Shown one piece after another: positions 1-10,430 of a stretch of DNA of 64,000 nt; position 1 is the stretch's first letter, and each line of letters begins with the position of its first letter. Position numbers and translations under genes: made by a program. Location: positions 70,826,277 through 70,890,276 of the forward strand of contig NC_079137.1 in NCBI RefSeq assembly GCF_945859705.1. Reading direction: 5' to 3'. Source of the stretch: Episyrphus balteatus. Taxonomy: Eukaryota > Arthropoda > Insecta > Diptera > Syrphidae. The notes beneath the pieces were generated by a model. It worked only from the letters and a program-made list of their open reading frames with translations. It searched no databases and was not told where the DNA came from.

Positions 1-435
1 CAACTTACCCGCCATTCTTTCCAAAAAAACCTATCTTCAATCACTCTTTTCTTCTACTGAACAGAGAACAGTTGCGATTGCTCTTCAATATAGCTGCTCA
101 CTGCTCTAATACAATCCAAATTTGATGTGTTCCTTTTTTTAACTACAAAACATGAAGCGAACCATTGAACATGGAAAACAGAAAATGTGTTTTATGCACT
201 TAAAAATTTCACTGTTTTTATAATCAAAACTGGTCTCTGTTTTTTGCAATTTCACTGCTCTTTTCAGAAAAAATTCTTGGCTTTTTAATGTTTCACTGCT
301 ATTTCGTGAGCATTCTGTTCTTTATAATTCATGATTTGATCAACCAAGAAAAAAAAAAATCATGTGTGCAATTCACACGTGGTAGAAGTGAAACCTTAAA
401 AAAATCATATTTCTTGCAAAAAAAAAAAAAAAATA
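1..435. repeat. Interspersed repeat fragment rich in CACTGCTC-like motifs
   Basis: The stretch holds repeated short motifs of the kind CTGCTC and TTTCACTGCT (about 75-105, 210-260 and 290-300). Similar motifs in the opposite orientation (AGCAGTGAAA, AGAGCAT) occur near 32800-32900. It probably belongs with the AGCAGCT-rich repeat at 1330-1672, forming one larger element split by other repeats. This is inferred from shared short motifs, not a full alignment. No coding signal is visible. Confidence 0.3.
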
Positions 436-439
436 GAAA

Positions 440-875
440 AAATGTACCTATTTTTATTCTATCACCTTCAAATCCATGTTTTTTATATGACAACCTATAT
501 AAATTTTATATTATCTTATTGTCTAAACCCAAAATATATATATATCGATCAGGTCTATGAGACATCTACAAAAAGAGCTAGAATTTTTTGAACTCGATCA
601 ATTTCCATCAAAAAAAGCGAAAAAAAACACTTATTTTTGTTTTCTCACGCTAGTAACTGCATTTTTTCCCTAACAACCTATACAAATTTTAACACCATCT
701 GAAAGCTTATTGTCTTAGCTCAAAATATATATATCGATCAGGTGTATGAGACATCTACAAAAAGAGCTAGAATGTTTTAAACTCGATGAAATTTTATCCA
801 AAAAGCAAAAAAAAACATTTATTTTTATGTTCTCATGCTATTAAATCAATTTTTTTGTTTGACAACCTATAAAAA
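440..875. repeat. Tandem repeat, ~188-bp unit, about 2.3 copies
   Basis: Three successive segments begin near 443, 630 and 819 with an A/T-rich TTATTTTT..TTCTCA motif. Each continues with a CAACCTATA..AATTTTA motif. The first two also contain a TATATCGATCAGGT..ATGAGACATCTAC block and then AAAAAGAGCTAGAAT. The spacing is 187-189 bp and the third unit is cut off near 875. A more diverged copy of the same unit lies at about 19040-19220 inside a hAT-type element. No protein is expected; the 90-codon open frame at 288-560 crosses into the repeat and is not credible. Confidence 0.75.
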
Positions 876-879
876 ATTT

Positions 880-1312
880 TATACCACGTGAAAGCTACAC
901 TGGTAGCTGCTCATCGCCAACAGATCTATACAGGTGTTTTGAGGTATTTTTAATTTTTTTTCAATTTAAGATTGTGTAACTTGTAGAGCACGTAACGTAA
1001 TGTGTGATATATCAAATAAAAGGTTATGTTATCAGCATGCGTATTAAAGTTAAATCAAATTTGTATGTGCACTAGATCCAAAGATATAACGTGTGTTGGA
1101 AAAGAACATCTTTTTACCGTTATCTCCGAATTTTGAATATGAAATTAATTGAAATTTTTTACAATTATAATTTATTTAATTACCTATCTACAGTACAAAT
1201 TTCATTCATCTATCTATTCAAACAGAAAAGTTATAGCAAGTTGAAGTCGTGTCGCGTTTTCGTTTCATCTTGTTTCAAATCACTACGATACTAAAGAAGT
1301 TTTCACTTCAAA
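880..1312 (+). repeat. Dispersed repeat family F, copy 1
   Basis: The segment matches the reverse complement of 62285-62705 over about 420 bp. Shared landmarks in order are CATCGCCAACA, TTGTAGAGCACGTA, TGTGTGATATAT, TTATCAGCATGC, GATCCAAAGATATAAC, ACCTATCTACAGTACAAATT and GATACTAAAGAAG. A third, more diverged partial copy lies near 2620-2800 in this orientation. No coding potential and no clear terminal inverted repeats were found, so the class is unknown. Confidence 0.75.
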
Positions 1313-1329
1313 AAGCAAAGATATCGAGA

Positions 1330-1672
1330 AAAATTTACCATGGTGATAACGAAACAAAGAAATTCAATTTGAAATACCATTATTTCAGTATAGGCATTCA
1401 AGGCATTATTTCTTAGGTATTGAAAACAAATTTAAAATGGTAAATTATTTTTTATTTATGTTTTATTCCATATTTTTAATCATATACATGTATTTCAAAT
1501 CAGAAACAAAATTTAAAGTTGTTATTCAAAGAGTAATTAAAAAGCAGTTTTCAATAGCAGCTTTCAATAGCAGCTTTCAATAGCAGCTCTTTTTAGATGC
1601 TGCTCACTGGTTTAACTGCTCTGAATAAAATTGCTCTTTAGCATACCCCTAGCGCTAGAGCCCTGTAAGGAT
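1330..1672 (+). repeat. Dispersed repeat family G, copy 1 (AGCAGCT-rich)
   Basis: This is an inverted relative of 32500-32760. Read in reverse it shares AGAGCAGCTATT, GATTTCAAATA, AAAATATGGAA and AATGGTATTTCAAATTGAAT with that segment. Near its right end it carries a 13-bp tandem repeat and then CATACCCCTAGCGCTAGAGCCCTG. In reverse this reads as a CAGGG-type end with subterminal GAGCAG motifs, reminiscent of hAT-like MITEs. The class is inference only, because no target duplication was found. Confidence 0.55.
1543..1588 (+). repeat. 13-bp minisatellite AGCAGCTTTCAAT x3.5
   Basis: Three consecutive 13-bp units (AGCAGYTTTCAAT) plus a partial AGCAGCT are directly visible. They lie inside repeat family G. 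Confidence 0.9.
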
Positions 1673-2436
1673 ACAAAATGTAATACTAAACTGATAAATT
1701 AATAATCCTTAAAATCTAGAGATATTCATTGCAACTAATTATGAAGTCTTAAATATTCTACTTGAACACAAGAGCAGATCAGAAAGCTATCATAGGGCTT
1801 AAATCAACAATAGCAGTCATAGCAGGATTTAGAAAAAAGTATTACCCAACTTAAATTCGAATAATTATATTAGAATATGTACTTTTCTATGCTTTTCGGG
1901 AATGATTTTTTTGAGACTAATAAAACAGATGCAAAAATTATAAAATTACTGACAAACTGAAGGATGATGATGATATAATATTTTTTTTAGGGATTTAAAA
2001 AAAATTTTTACGGTATCTAAATTTGCTGCTAAACTAACAACTTTCCCTAGCTTAGCATGTCAGCTCAGAGACCTTATTTATGAAGCTTAAGTCCCACTTA
2101 AGTCGGGCATAAGGTTCACATTAAACTTGGGACTTATATCCTCCCAAACATATCACATTGCTTACAACGCCCTTATTATTCAAATAAATACACAACTTGC
2201 ACCCAGTTTAAAGCGTATATTTGGGGGCATGTTTCCCTTTTATAACCCCCAGCTTGGACTTACTATAGAATTTGGGGTAGGTACGAAATTGGTTGAATGT
2301 AAAGGAATCTGGATTTAAAAAATCCTTTGGTTTGGATACATTTAAAACCTAAATTTATAGGTGAGGCATAACTCCATAAAACTTTGGTATGGGCTTATGT
2401 CCCAAAAAAGTGTGACATAAGTCCATATATAAGTAT
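1673..2436. other. No gene; possible small MITE at ~2085-2433
   Basis: This is AT-rich sequence without a credible open frame. Between about 2085 and 2433 the motif GGGACTTAT/ATAAGTCC recurs in both orientations (AAGTCCCACTTA, CTTGGGACTTAT, CTTATGTCCCA, ACATAAGTCC). That pattern would fit subterminal repeats of a small inverted-repeat element, but the ends do not align well. The 63-codon open frame at 2127-2318 has no recognisable product. Confidence 0.35.
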
Positions 2437-2800
2437 ACTAGCTGACCCGGCGGACTTCGTTCCCCCATTTCTTGTATTTATTTCTAATTTTCGACTCTGT
2501 TATTAGTTAATTTTCAAATGAAAAAGAGGATCAAAACTTGAAAAGTTCATAAAATGAGTTTAAAAATGTTAACTTTTGAACTTTTAGCAAAAGTGGCCTA
2601 TGCTAAATACTCTAGCATCAAAAAGATGTAACATGTTGATAAATAGAGTTTTATTTTACCGTTATTTCAAATTTGTCATTACAAAATTAATTGAAACTTT
2701 GAACAAATATAGTCTTGCCCATTATCTATCTACACTGTAAATTTCATTTACCTATCTATTGAAGAAAAAAAGATAAAAATAAAAAACTGTTAAAAACGGC
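2437..2800 (+). repeat. Dispersed repeat with AGCTGACCCGGC motif, plus family F partial copy 2
   Basis: The motif TAGCTGACCCGGCGGACTTC begins at 2439. From memory, CTGACCCGGC-type motifs recur in dispersed repeats of many insects; I could not check this here. From about 2620 the sequence resembles family F (positions 1090-1250): AAGATGTAAC, TTTTACCGTTAT, AAAATTAATTGAAA, ATTATCTATCTACA, AAATTTCATT.ACCTATCTATT. The junction between the two parts is not clear. No protein is encoded. Confidence 0.5.
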
Positions 2801-4769
2801 AAAAAAAACTTGGGACAAAAAAAAATTGTTTTTCCCGTTATTCGGTCAAAAATCATTTTAAAAATTCAAAAGTTTGTACATGAATGCGCATGATTAAAAC
2901 CTATATTTCCTATACATTTGAGATTTTTTGCAGACTTTTAAAAATTCCAAAAAAATAAAAGACTACTCAAAAATACAGGGCCTATGAAAAAAATCCGTTT
3001 TAGACCCCTGATTTTTTTTTTAAATATCTTTCTCATGGTGTAACTCAAATTTCTGTGCAAAATTTTGCGTACCTGTAATTAGTCTTTTGTCGAAGGTCTA
3101 TGACTGCAAAAAAACCTTCACAACTTGGTTTTGAAATTTTTTTGAATTTTTTCAATACCTTTTTTAACTATTGAATAAATTTGTCTATCATTAAAAAAAA
3201 AATTCAACTTCTTACGACTTACCGTTTAGAAAATAGGCTCTTTTTTCAATGTCTTGTTACCCCTATTTACCCTATAAAATCTTACATTTTTTTTTTGCCT
3301 TAAACCTTCTCCTCTTATGCCTCTTTGATTTAAAAAAAAAATTAAGAAAATAAGTCAGTCGGTGTGGCCGGTTAGCGAACGTACACAAAACCAAACTTTA
3401 ATATATATAATAGATAATATTTCCAATTCGTGTTTTTTAAAAATTTTACAAAAAGTTGTAATTAATTACGACTTAATCATAAACAAATATTTGCATCATA
3501 TTTCCCTAAATTTACCAAAAAGATTTTATTTTTCAAAACTTGTATTAGTTTTTGATATTTCTGCAAAATTCATTATATTACTTCGATTATGTCCTAAATA
3601 TATCACAATATATATTTATCCTTGACTCAGCATGGGTAATTATCTGCACCAACAAAATTACTTCACCATGATCTCCTTATCGTAATCGAATATCCCTCAC
3701 CGCAAAAAACACCCAAAATCTCTCTCAATCACCCATAAAAATCCAATATTTCATATACAAATTTCTGCCCATGTACAAACGAGGATATAATACTTGTATC
3801 TCTATCTTCTCCTTCATCTTACATCTTGGCAATAAATCTAATCACTTCCAACCATCAGCTTGAAAAACATCCAAATTTATCTCATTATTATACGCATATT
3901 GTAGCATGTAATATCCTTCTCCTTTTTCTCTTCCCATTTTTATACACCCATCTATCTGCTCAGTTATACAATATTTTTATTTTTTTTTGTTTCCAAACGA
4001 TGATGTTGCGAAAATTGTATGCTCAGCATGAAAACCCGTAACAGCACCCTTCAATTTATTTTAATTCGTTGGCTTTATGCCAACGCAACAATTGCACTAC
4101 TCTTTTATATAGAGCAGCACATCACACAGCACAAAAAAAAAAACGACGAACCATATTGTGGCTTAAAGAGGGTAGGGGTAGAGGGGGTTGGATAGGGAAG
4201 GGGAAATAATACAACGGCTTTGGCATTTTATCTATGGCTCCTTTAATAAAAGAATATGCCAAACGGAAATGCCCGAATGAGCGCACTTAAAAATTGAGCA
4301 AAAAAAAAAAAAAAAACTGTGTAGCTGCTCTGTACGGAGGAGCATATTATACCCCCGTAGAGCAATAATAATAGGCAGGCATAAAATATTGGATAGGATA
4401 TTACCAACAATTGCCGTAGGGATTGAAGGTTTTCATTCTTCTCTATTTCTTCTTCTCTTCAAGACTGAAACGAATTAACATGGTAAAGACACTCATAGAG
4501 CATATGGAAACGAACGAAAAAAAATAAAACAACTTGTCTAAGGATCTGTTTTAGTGAAAGGCGCATATAATACGTTTCGCGAATGAAGGTTAAGAAAGAC
4601 TTTGGGTTTTCTTCTTTTTTTTTCAATTCTGATGACTATGGCAATGAAATTAAATGAGGCGAATATAAGATATCTTGGCTTAGGCAAAGGGAAAAATATA
4701 GGTTTATAATATACCAAAAGAAAAGTCGAAGACTTTTAAATTTAAATCTTTACCCTTTTGGATTTAAAA
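2801..4769. other. AT-rich sequence, no gene seen
   Basis: Homopolymer A/T runs dominate. From about 4100 to 4750 the composition is more balanced, with GGGTAGGGGTAGAGGG near 4170. Open frames at 3362-3625 and 3826-4041 are rich in Ile, Leu, Phe and Tyr codons, as expected from AT-rich noncoding DNA, and match no family I know. Confidence 0.5.
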
Positions 4770-5765
4770 AAATTTGGTTGTTAAGGGCTTTTAGTGTATT
4801 TTTTTTTTCAATTCTATTGAAATTGATTTTTCTTCTCAAAAATAAAGCAGTGTTTGATATTTTTTTAATTGTAAAAAAATACATTTTTTCGAGAAGGGGT
4901 TTACTTTGGATTTTTTGGATTTTCTTGGAATTAGGTATCATTTATGATTAAAACATAAAGACACTTTTCTTTTGATGTCTCACTCAAGAATTTGGGTAAA
5001 TTATTTTTCAAATGCATTTTTTCGGTAAAAGGTTAACCATGGATTTTTTTGGATTTCTCTAGATTTGGGTTCTATTTATGATTAGCACTCGAAGAGAACT
5101 TATTTTTGATGTGTCTCTCTACAGATTCGGAGTTAGTTGTTAAAAATGCATTTTTTCGGCAAGGAGTTACCTTTTTTGGATTTTCTTTCTATATTAATAT
5201 AGCTTAAAGAGACCTATCTTTTGATATATCAATCAAGGATTTGGGTAAAAAAAAACTTTTAAACGCATTTTTTCGGCAAAGGGGATAAATTTGGATTTTT
5301 TCAATTTTCTTGGATATTTTTGGATTTTCTTGGATTTTAGTTACATTTATAAAAAGTACTTAAGATTACCTTTCGTTTGATGTTTCATTCAAGGATTTGG
5401 GTAAAATTTTTGTAAATGAATTTTTCCCCACAACTGTTTAACCTTCGATTTTTTGGATTTTCTTGGATTTTATTTAGAATAGAGCTTATAGAGACCTCTC
5501 TTTTGATGTCTCTCTCGATGGATTTGGAAGAAGTGCATTTTTCCTCCACAAGGGTTTGACCTTGGATTTTTCGAATTTACTTGGATTTGGGTTTTATTTA
5601 TGAATAGAGCTTAGAGAGACCTTTCTTTTGCTGTCTCACTCAAGGATTTAAGAAATAATTTTTAAAAATTCATTTTCCCCACAATGAGTTAACTTCGGAT
5701 TTTCAAAATTTCCTGAATTTGGGTTTCATTTACAAAAATAACTTCAAGAAAAGGTGAGATTTTTT
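4770..5765 (+). repeat. Degenerate tandem repeat, ~117-153-bp unit, about 7 copies
   Basis: Each unit runs GGTTTAACCTTGGATTTTTTGGATTTTCTTGGATTTGGGT, then TTTATTTATGAATAGAGCTTA-like, GAGACCTTTCTTTTGATGTCTC, ACTCAAGGATTTGGGTAAA and TGCATTTTTTCGGCA (these motifs are shown in pieces). Unit boundaries at the CATTTTTTCGG or CATTTTCCCC end fall near 4892, 5025, 5159, 5276, 5429, 5547 and 5680. The one long unit (5276-5429) has an internal doubling of the TTTTCTTGGAT motif. Copies are well diverged, so the array is old. It carries no open frame across units and is therefore not a coding repeat. Confidence 0.8.
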
Positions 5766-7338
5766 TGAAATTTCCAAAAATTTATTCGTAAGTTTTGTAC
5801 TTTAATTGATAGGCCTGTGCACAAAAGGGTCCTTTCTTCCTGTTTTATTCATTTTGATGAAGTTTTGAAATCCTTTCTGAATTTCAAAACTGATTTATCA
5901 CTACCAGATCACGGTTAATAGTTTCAGATTCAGATTTTAAAGAAAATTTATTGATTGTCCACCAAGAACAAGAAGCAGTCCATCAACCCAAAATAGCTTT
6001 CATTGCCTCAACTATAATAACAAAGGCATACAACATACAGGTACAGCTTCAACCAAGATAGATTTATCGCTATTTCAGATTGACAAAGTCATTCGGCTAT
6101 CAAATTTGTGAATAGGTAGGTTTATATGAAGGTGTAGGTCGATATCCAATATCTTGCTAGAAATTCTGTTCAACATCAACTTATAGCCCCCAATACTTCA
6201 ACACTATACATCAACAGTTCTCTATCGAAGGATAATTGAATCAAATTACCCCAAACACCCTCTCCTCCCCTATCTACCACTAACTCTTTATGCTTATGTG
6301 TGATATGATATACCAAATGTATAGCTTTAGCGATTGTATAGAAATGATGTCATACGATGAGGATGACGTCGACTCAGACGTCAATGATGCGCTGTCGATG
6401 AAGCTGCTGATGATGATGATGATGATGAGATTTTGGGTTTTGGTTTTCACAAAACCAGAGGGCGAAATTTTCGAAGCAATATCTCTGTGCGATATTCATC
6501 GCAGCAATTTGCTTTTAGCCAGCATTGAAAATAGTTTTGTGTGGAAATGAAGAGGAGAAGGAAGAGGGAATGTTTGAAAGATAGGTATGCATATCAACCA
6601 CAATCAAAACCATCACGACAAAAGCGGCCTACACTCAAAATATAAAACAAAGAGCTAGAGGATTGTTGTTGTAGTAGCAGCAAGTATGTTTTGCCAATGG
6701 GGCATAATACCACCCTGATGATGCGCGGCGACAAACAGACGACGGAAGGTGATATGGTCGACAGGCGGACGGATGGATGGATGATGGGGGAGAAACCCCG
6801 GGGACACCATATAATCGTTCTTGTCGATAAGTATCTCTCATGGATTGGAAAATTTTTCGATGATGATTTCTCTGTGTCTACACGTTTGTGAATAACGCTT
6901 GACACGATGTCTACTGTCAGACCAATGCAACCAATTTCATAACAATCAAGCTGCCTACGCGATATACGTTATAGCATCACACAGGAACCAGGGACACAAA
7001 TATAAATGAGTCTATAAGTACAAACGATTTCATAGGTATAGATACTCGTATGTAGAATTGACTACACTGATGGCCAAAAAAGAGTGGTTTCCGATTGTTC
7101 ATCTGTGCATTTCTATAGTCAGTTTTGTTGGATACGATTTACCACAATTAATTTCACCGATCAAGTTGTTTTTAGATGAAAATCTTTGGTGAGCTGATAA
7201 CAATTCCTGTTACATGAAAAAGAATTGTTACAACGTACAAAATGTGATATTTTAGTTCAATTTTCAATTAACGATATCTGTTAAAAGTTGTTTAATGTGC
7301 CGACCAAAATCGAGGAAAATAATACATATTTTTATTAT
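5766..7338. other. Mostly unique sequence, no gene seen
   Basis: This is one of the less AT-biased parts of the window, with a GATGATG microsatellite at about 6408-6428 and GGACGGATGGATGGATGATG near 6767. The 86-codon frame at 6290-6550 contains an acidic stretch and six methionines made by the GATGATG repeat, so I do not call it a gene. A solitary TACACTGATGGCCAAAAAAG at 7064-7083 resembles a Tc1/mariner-type end, but I found no partner. The region could hold regulatory DNA; nothing specific is recognisable. Confidence 0.4.
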
Positions 7339-10300
7339 GAAGATGTCCCGAGCATGTCCCGAAGATGTCCCAAGCATGTCCCGAGCATGTCCCGAAGATG
7401 TCCCGAAGATGTCCCGAGCATGTCCCGAAGATGTCCCGAGCATGTCCCGAAGATGTCCCGAAGATGTCCCGAGCATGTCCCGAAGATGTCCCAAGGTGTC
7501 CCGAAGATGTCCCGAAGATGTCCCGAGCATGTACCGAAGGTGTCCCGAAGATGTCCCGAAGATGTCCCGAAGATGTCCCGAGCATGTCCCGAAGATGTCC
7601 CGAAGATGTCCCGAGCATGTCCCGAAGATGTCCCGAAGATGTCCCGAGCATGTCCCGAAGGTGTCCCGAAAATGTCCCGAAAATGTCCCGAGCATGTCCC
7701 GAAGATGTCCCGAAGATGTCCCGAAGATGTCCGGAGCATGTCCCGAAGATGTCCCGAAGATGTCCCGAAGATGTCCCGAGCATGTCCCGAGCATGTCCTG
7801 AAGATGTCCCGAAGATGTCCCGAAGACGTCCCGAGCATGTCCCGAAGATGTCCCGAAGATGTGACGAGCATGTCCCGAGCATGTATCGAGGGTGTCCCGA
7901 AGATGACCCGAAGATGTCCCGAGCATGTCCCGAAGATGTCCCGAAGATGTCCCGAAGATGTCCCGAAGATGTCCCGAAGATGTCCCGAAGATGTCCCGAA
8001 GATGTTCCGAAGGTGTCCCGAACATGTCCCGAAGATGTCCCGAAGATGTCCCGAAGATGTCCCGAAGATGTCCCGAAGATGTCCCGAAGATGTCCCGAGC
8101 ATGTCCCGAAGGTGTCCCGAAAATGTCCCGAGCATGTCTCGAAGATGTCCCGAGCATGTCCCGAAGATGTAACGAGCTTGTCCCGAAGATGTCCCGAAGA
8201 TATCCCGAGCATGTCCCGAAGACGTCCCGAAGATGTCCCGAGCATGTCCCGAAGATGTCCCGAAGGTGTCCCGAGCATGTCCCGAAGGTGTCCCGAAGAT
8301 GACCCGAAGATGTCAAGAAGATGTCCCGAGCATGTCCCGAGCATGTCCCGAAGGTGTCACTAAGATGTCCCGAAGATGTCCCGAAGATGTCCCGAAGATG
8401 TAACGAAGATGTCCCGAGCATGTCCCGAAGATGTCCCGAAGATGTCCCGAAGATGTCCCGAAGATGTCCCGAAGATGTCCCGAAGATGTCCCAAGCATGT
8501 CCCGAAGATGTCCCGAAGATGTCCCGAAGATGACCCGAAGATGTTCCTAGCATGTCCCGAGCATGTCCCGAATATGTCCCGAAGATGTCCCGAAGATGTC
8601 CCGAGCATGTCCCGAAGATGTCCTTAAGATGTCCCGAAGATGTCCCGAGCATGTCCCGAGCATGTCCCGAAGGTATCCTGAAGATGTCAAGAAGATGTCC
8701 CGAAGATGTCCCGAAGATGTCCCGAAGATGTCCCGAGCATGTCCCGAAGATGTCCCGAAGATGTCCCGAAGATGTCCCGATGATGTCCCGCAGATGTCAC
8801 GAAGATGTCCCGAGCATGTCCCGAGCATGTCCCGAATATGTCCCGAAGATGTCCCGAAGATGTCCCGAAGATGTCCCGAGCATGTCCCGAAGATGTCCTT
8901 AAGATGTCCCGAAGATGTCCCGATCATGTCCCGAGCATGTCCCGAAGATGTCAGGAGCACGTCCTGAAGATGTCCCGAGCATGTCCCGAGCATGTCCCAA
9001 GTATATCCCGAGCTTGTCCCGAAGATGTCCCGAAGATGTCCCGAAGCTATCCCGAGCATGTCCCGAAGATGTTCCGAGCATGTCCCGAAGTTGTCCCGAA
9101 GATGTCCCGAGCATGTCCCGAGCATGTCCCGAAGATGTCCCGAGCATGTCCCGAGCATGTCCCGAAGATGTCCCGAAGATGTCCCGAAGATGTCCCGAAA
9201 ATGTCCTGAAGATGTCCCGAGCATGTCTCGAAAATGTCCCGAAGATGTCCCGAGCATGTCCCGAGCATGTCCCGAGCATGTCCCGAATGTGTCCCGAAGA
9301 TGTCACGAAGATGTCCCGAGCATGTCCCGAAGATGTCCCGAAGATGTCCCGAAGATGTCCCGAAGATGTCCCGAAGATGTCCCGAAGATGTCCCGAAGAT
9401 GTCACGAGCATGTCCCGAAGATGTCCCGAAGATGTCCCGAAGATGTCCCGAAGATGTCCCGAAGATGTCCCGAAGATGTCCCGAAGATGTCCCGAAGTTG
9501 TCCCGAAGATGTCCCGAGCATGTCCCGAGCATGTCCCGAAGATGTCCCGAAGATGTCCCGAAGATGTCCCGAAAATGTCCTGAAGATGTCCCGAGCATGT
9601 CGCGAAAATGTCCCGAAGATGTCCCGAGCATGTCCCGAGCATGTCCCGAGCATGTCCCGAATGTGTCCCGAAGATGTCACGAAGATGTCCCGAAATTGTC
9701 ACGAAGATGTACCGAGCATGTCCCGAAGATGTCCCGAGCATGTCCCGAAGATGACCCGAGCTTGTCCCGAGCATGTCCCGAAGGTGTCCCGAAGATGTCC
9801 CGAGCTTGTCCCAAAGATGTCCCGAGCATGTCCCGAGCATGTCCCAAAGATGTCCCGAGCATGTCACGAAGATGTCCCGAAGATGTCCCGAGCATGTCCC
9901 AAAGATGTCCCGAGCATGTCACTAAGATGTCCCGAAGATGTCCCGAAGATGTCCCGCAGATGTCCCTAAGATGTCCCGAAGATGTCCCGAAGATGTCCCG
10001 AAGATGTCCCGCAGATGTCCCTAAGATGTCCCGAAGATGTCCCGAAGATGTCCCAAAGATGTCCCGAGCATGTCCCGAGCATGTCCCGAAGATGTCCCGA
10101 GCATGTCCCGAGCATGTCCCGAAGGTGTCCCGAAGATGTGCCGAGCTTGTCCCAAAGATGTCCCGCAGATGTCCCTAAGATGTCCCGAAGATGTCCCGAA
10201 GATGTCCCGAAGATGTCCCGAAGATGTCCCGAGCATGTCCCGAGCATGTCCCGAAGATGTCCCGAGCATGTCCCGAGCATGTCCCGAAGGTGTCCCGAAG

Positions 10301-10430
10301 ATGTCCCGAGCTTGTCCCAAAGATGTCCCGAAGATGTCCCGAGCATGTCCCGAGCATGTCCCAAAGATGTCCCGAGCATGTCACGAAGATGTCCCGAAGA
10401 TGTCCCGAGCATGTACCGAGAATGCCCCGA
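7339..10430 (+). repeat. 11-bp satellite, block 1 (forward orientation), ~281 units
   Basis: The block is a continuous head-to-tail array of an 11-bp unit with two dominant variants, CCCGAAGATGT (A) and CCCGAGCATGT (B). They differ at two adjacent bases and are mixed in irregular order. Point variants (CCCGAAGGTGT, CCCTAAGATGT, CCCGAGCTTGT, CACGAAGATGT) recur in clusters and reveal longer duplicated blocks. For example, the segment starting at 9197 recurs at 9571, an offset of 374 bp or exactly 34 units. The unit is GC-rich and has one CpG, against very AT-rich flanks. It contains no stop in any of six frames (33 bp equals 11 codons), so long open frames on both strands are artefacts. Confidence 0.97.

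Noticed and set aside
6290..6550. 86-codon frame with DEDDVDSDVND acidic stretch
   Set aside because: The acidic and poly-Met parts come from a GATGAT-type simple repeat, and there is no recognisable domain.
7064..7083. Solitary Tc1/mariner-like end TACACTGATGGCC
   Set aside because: No matching inverted end was found nearby, so no element can be delimited.
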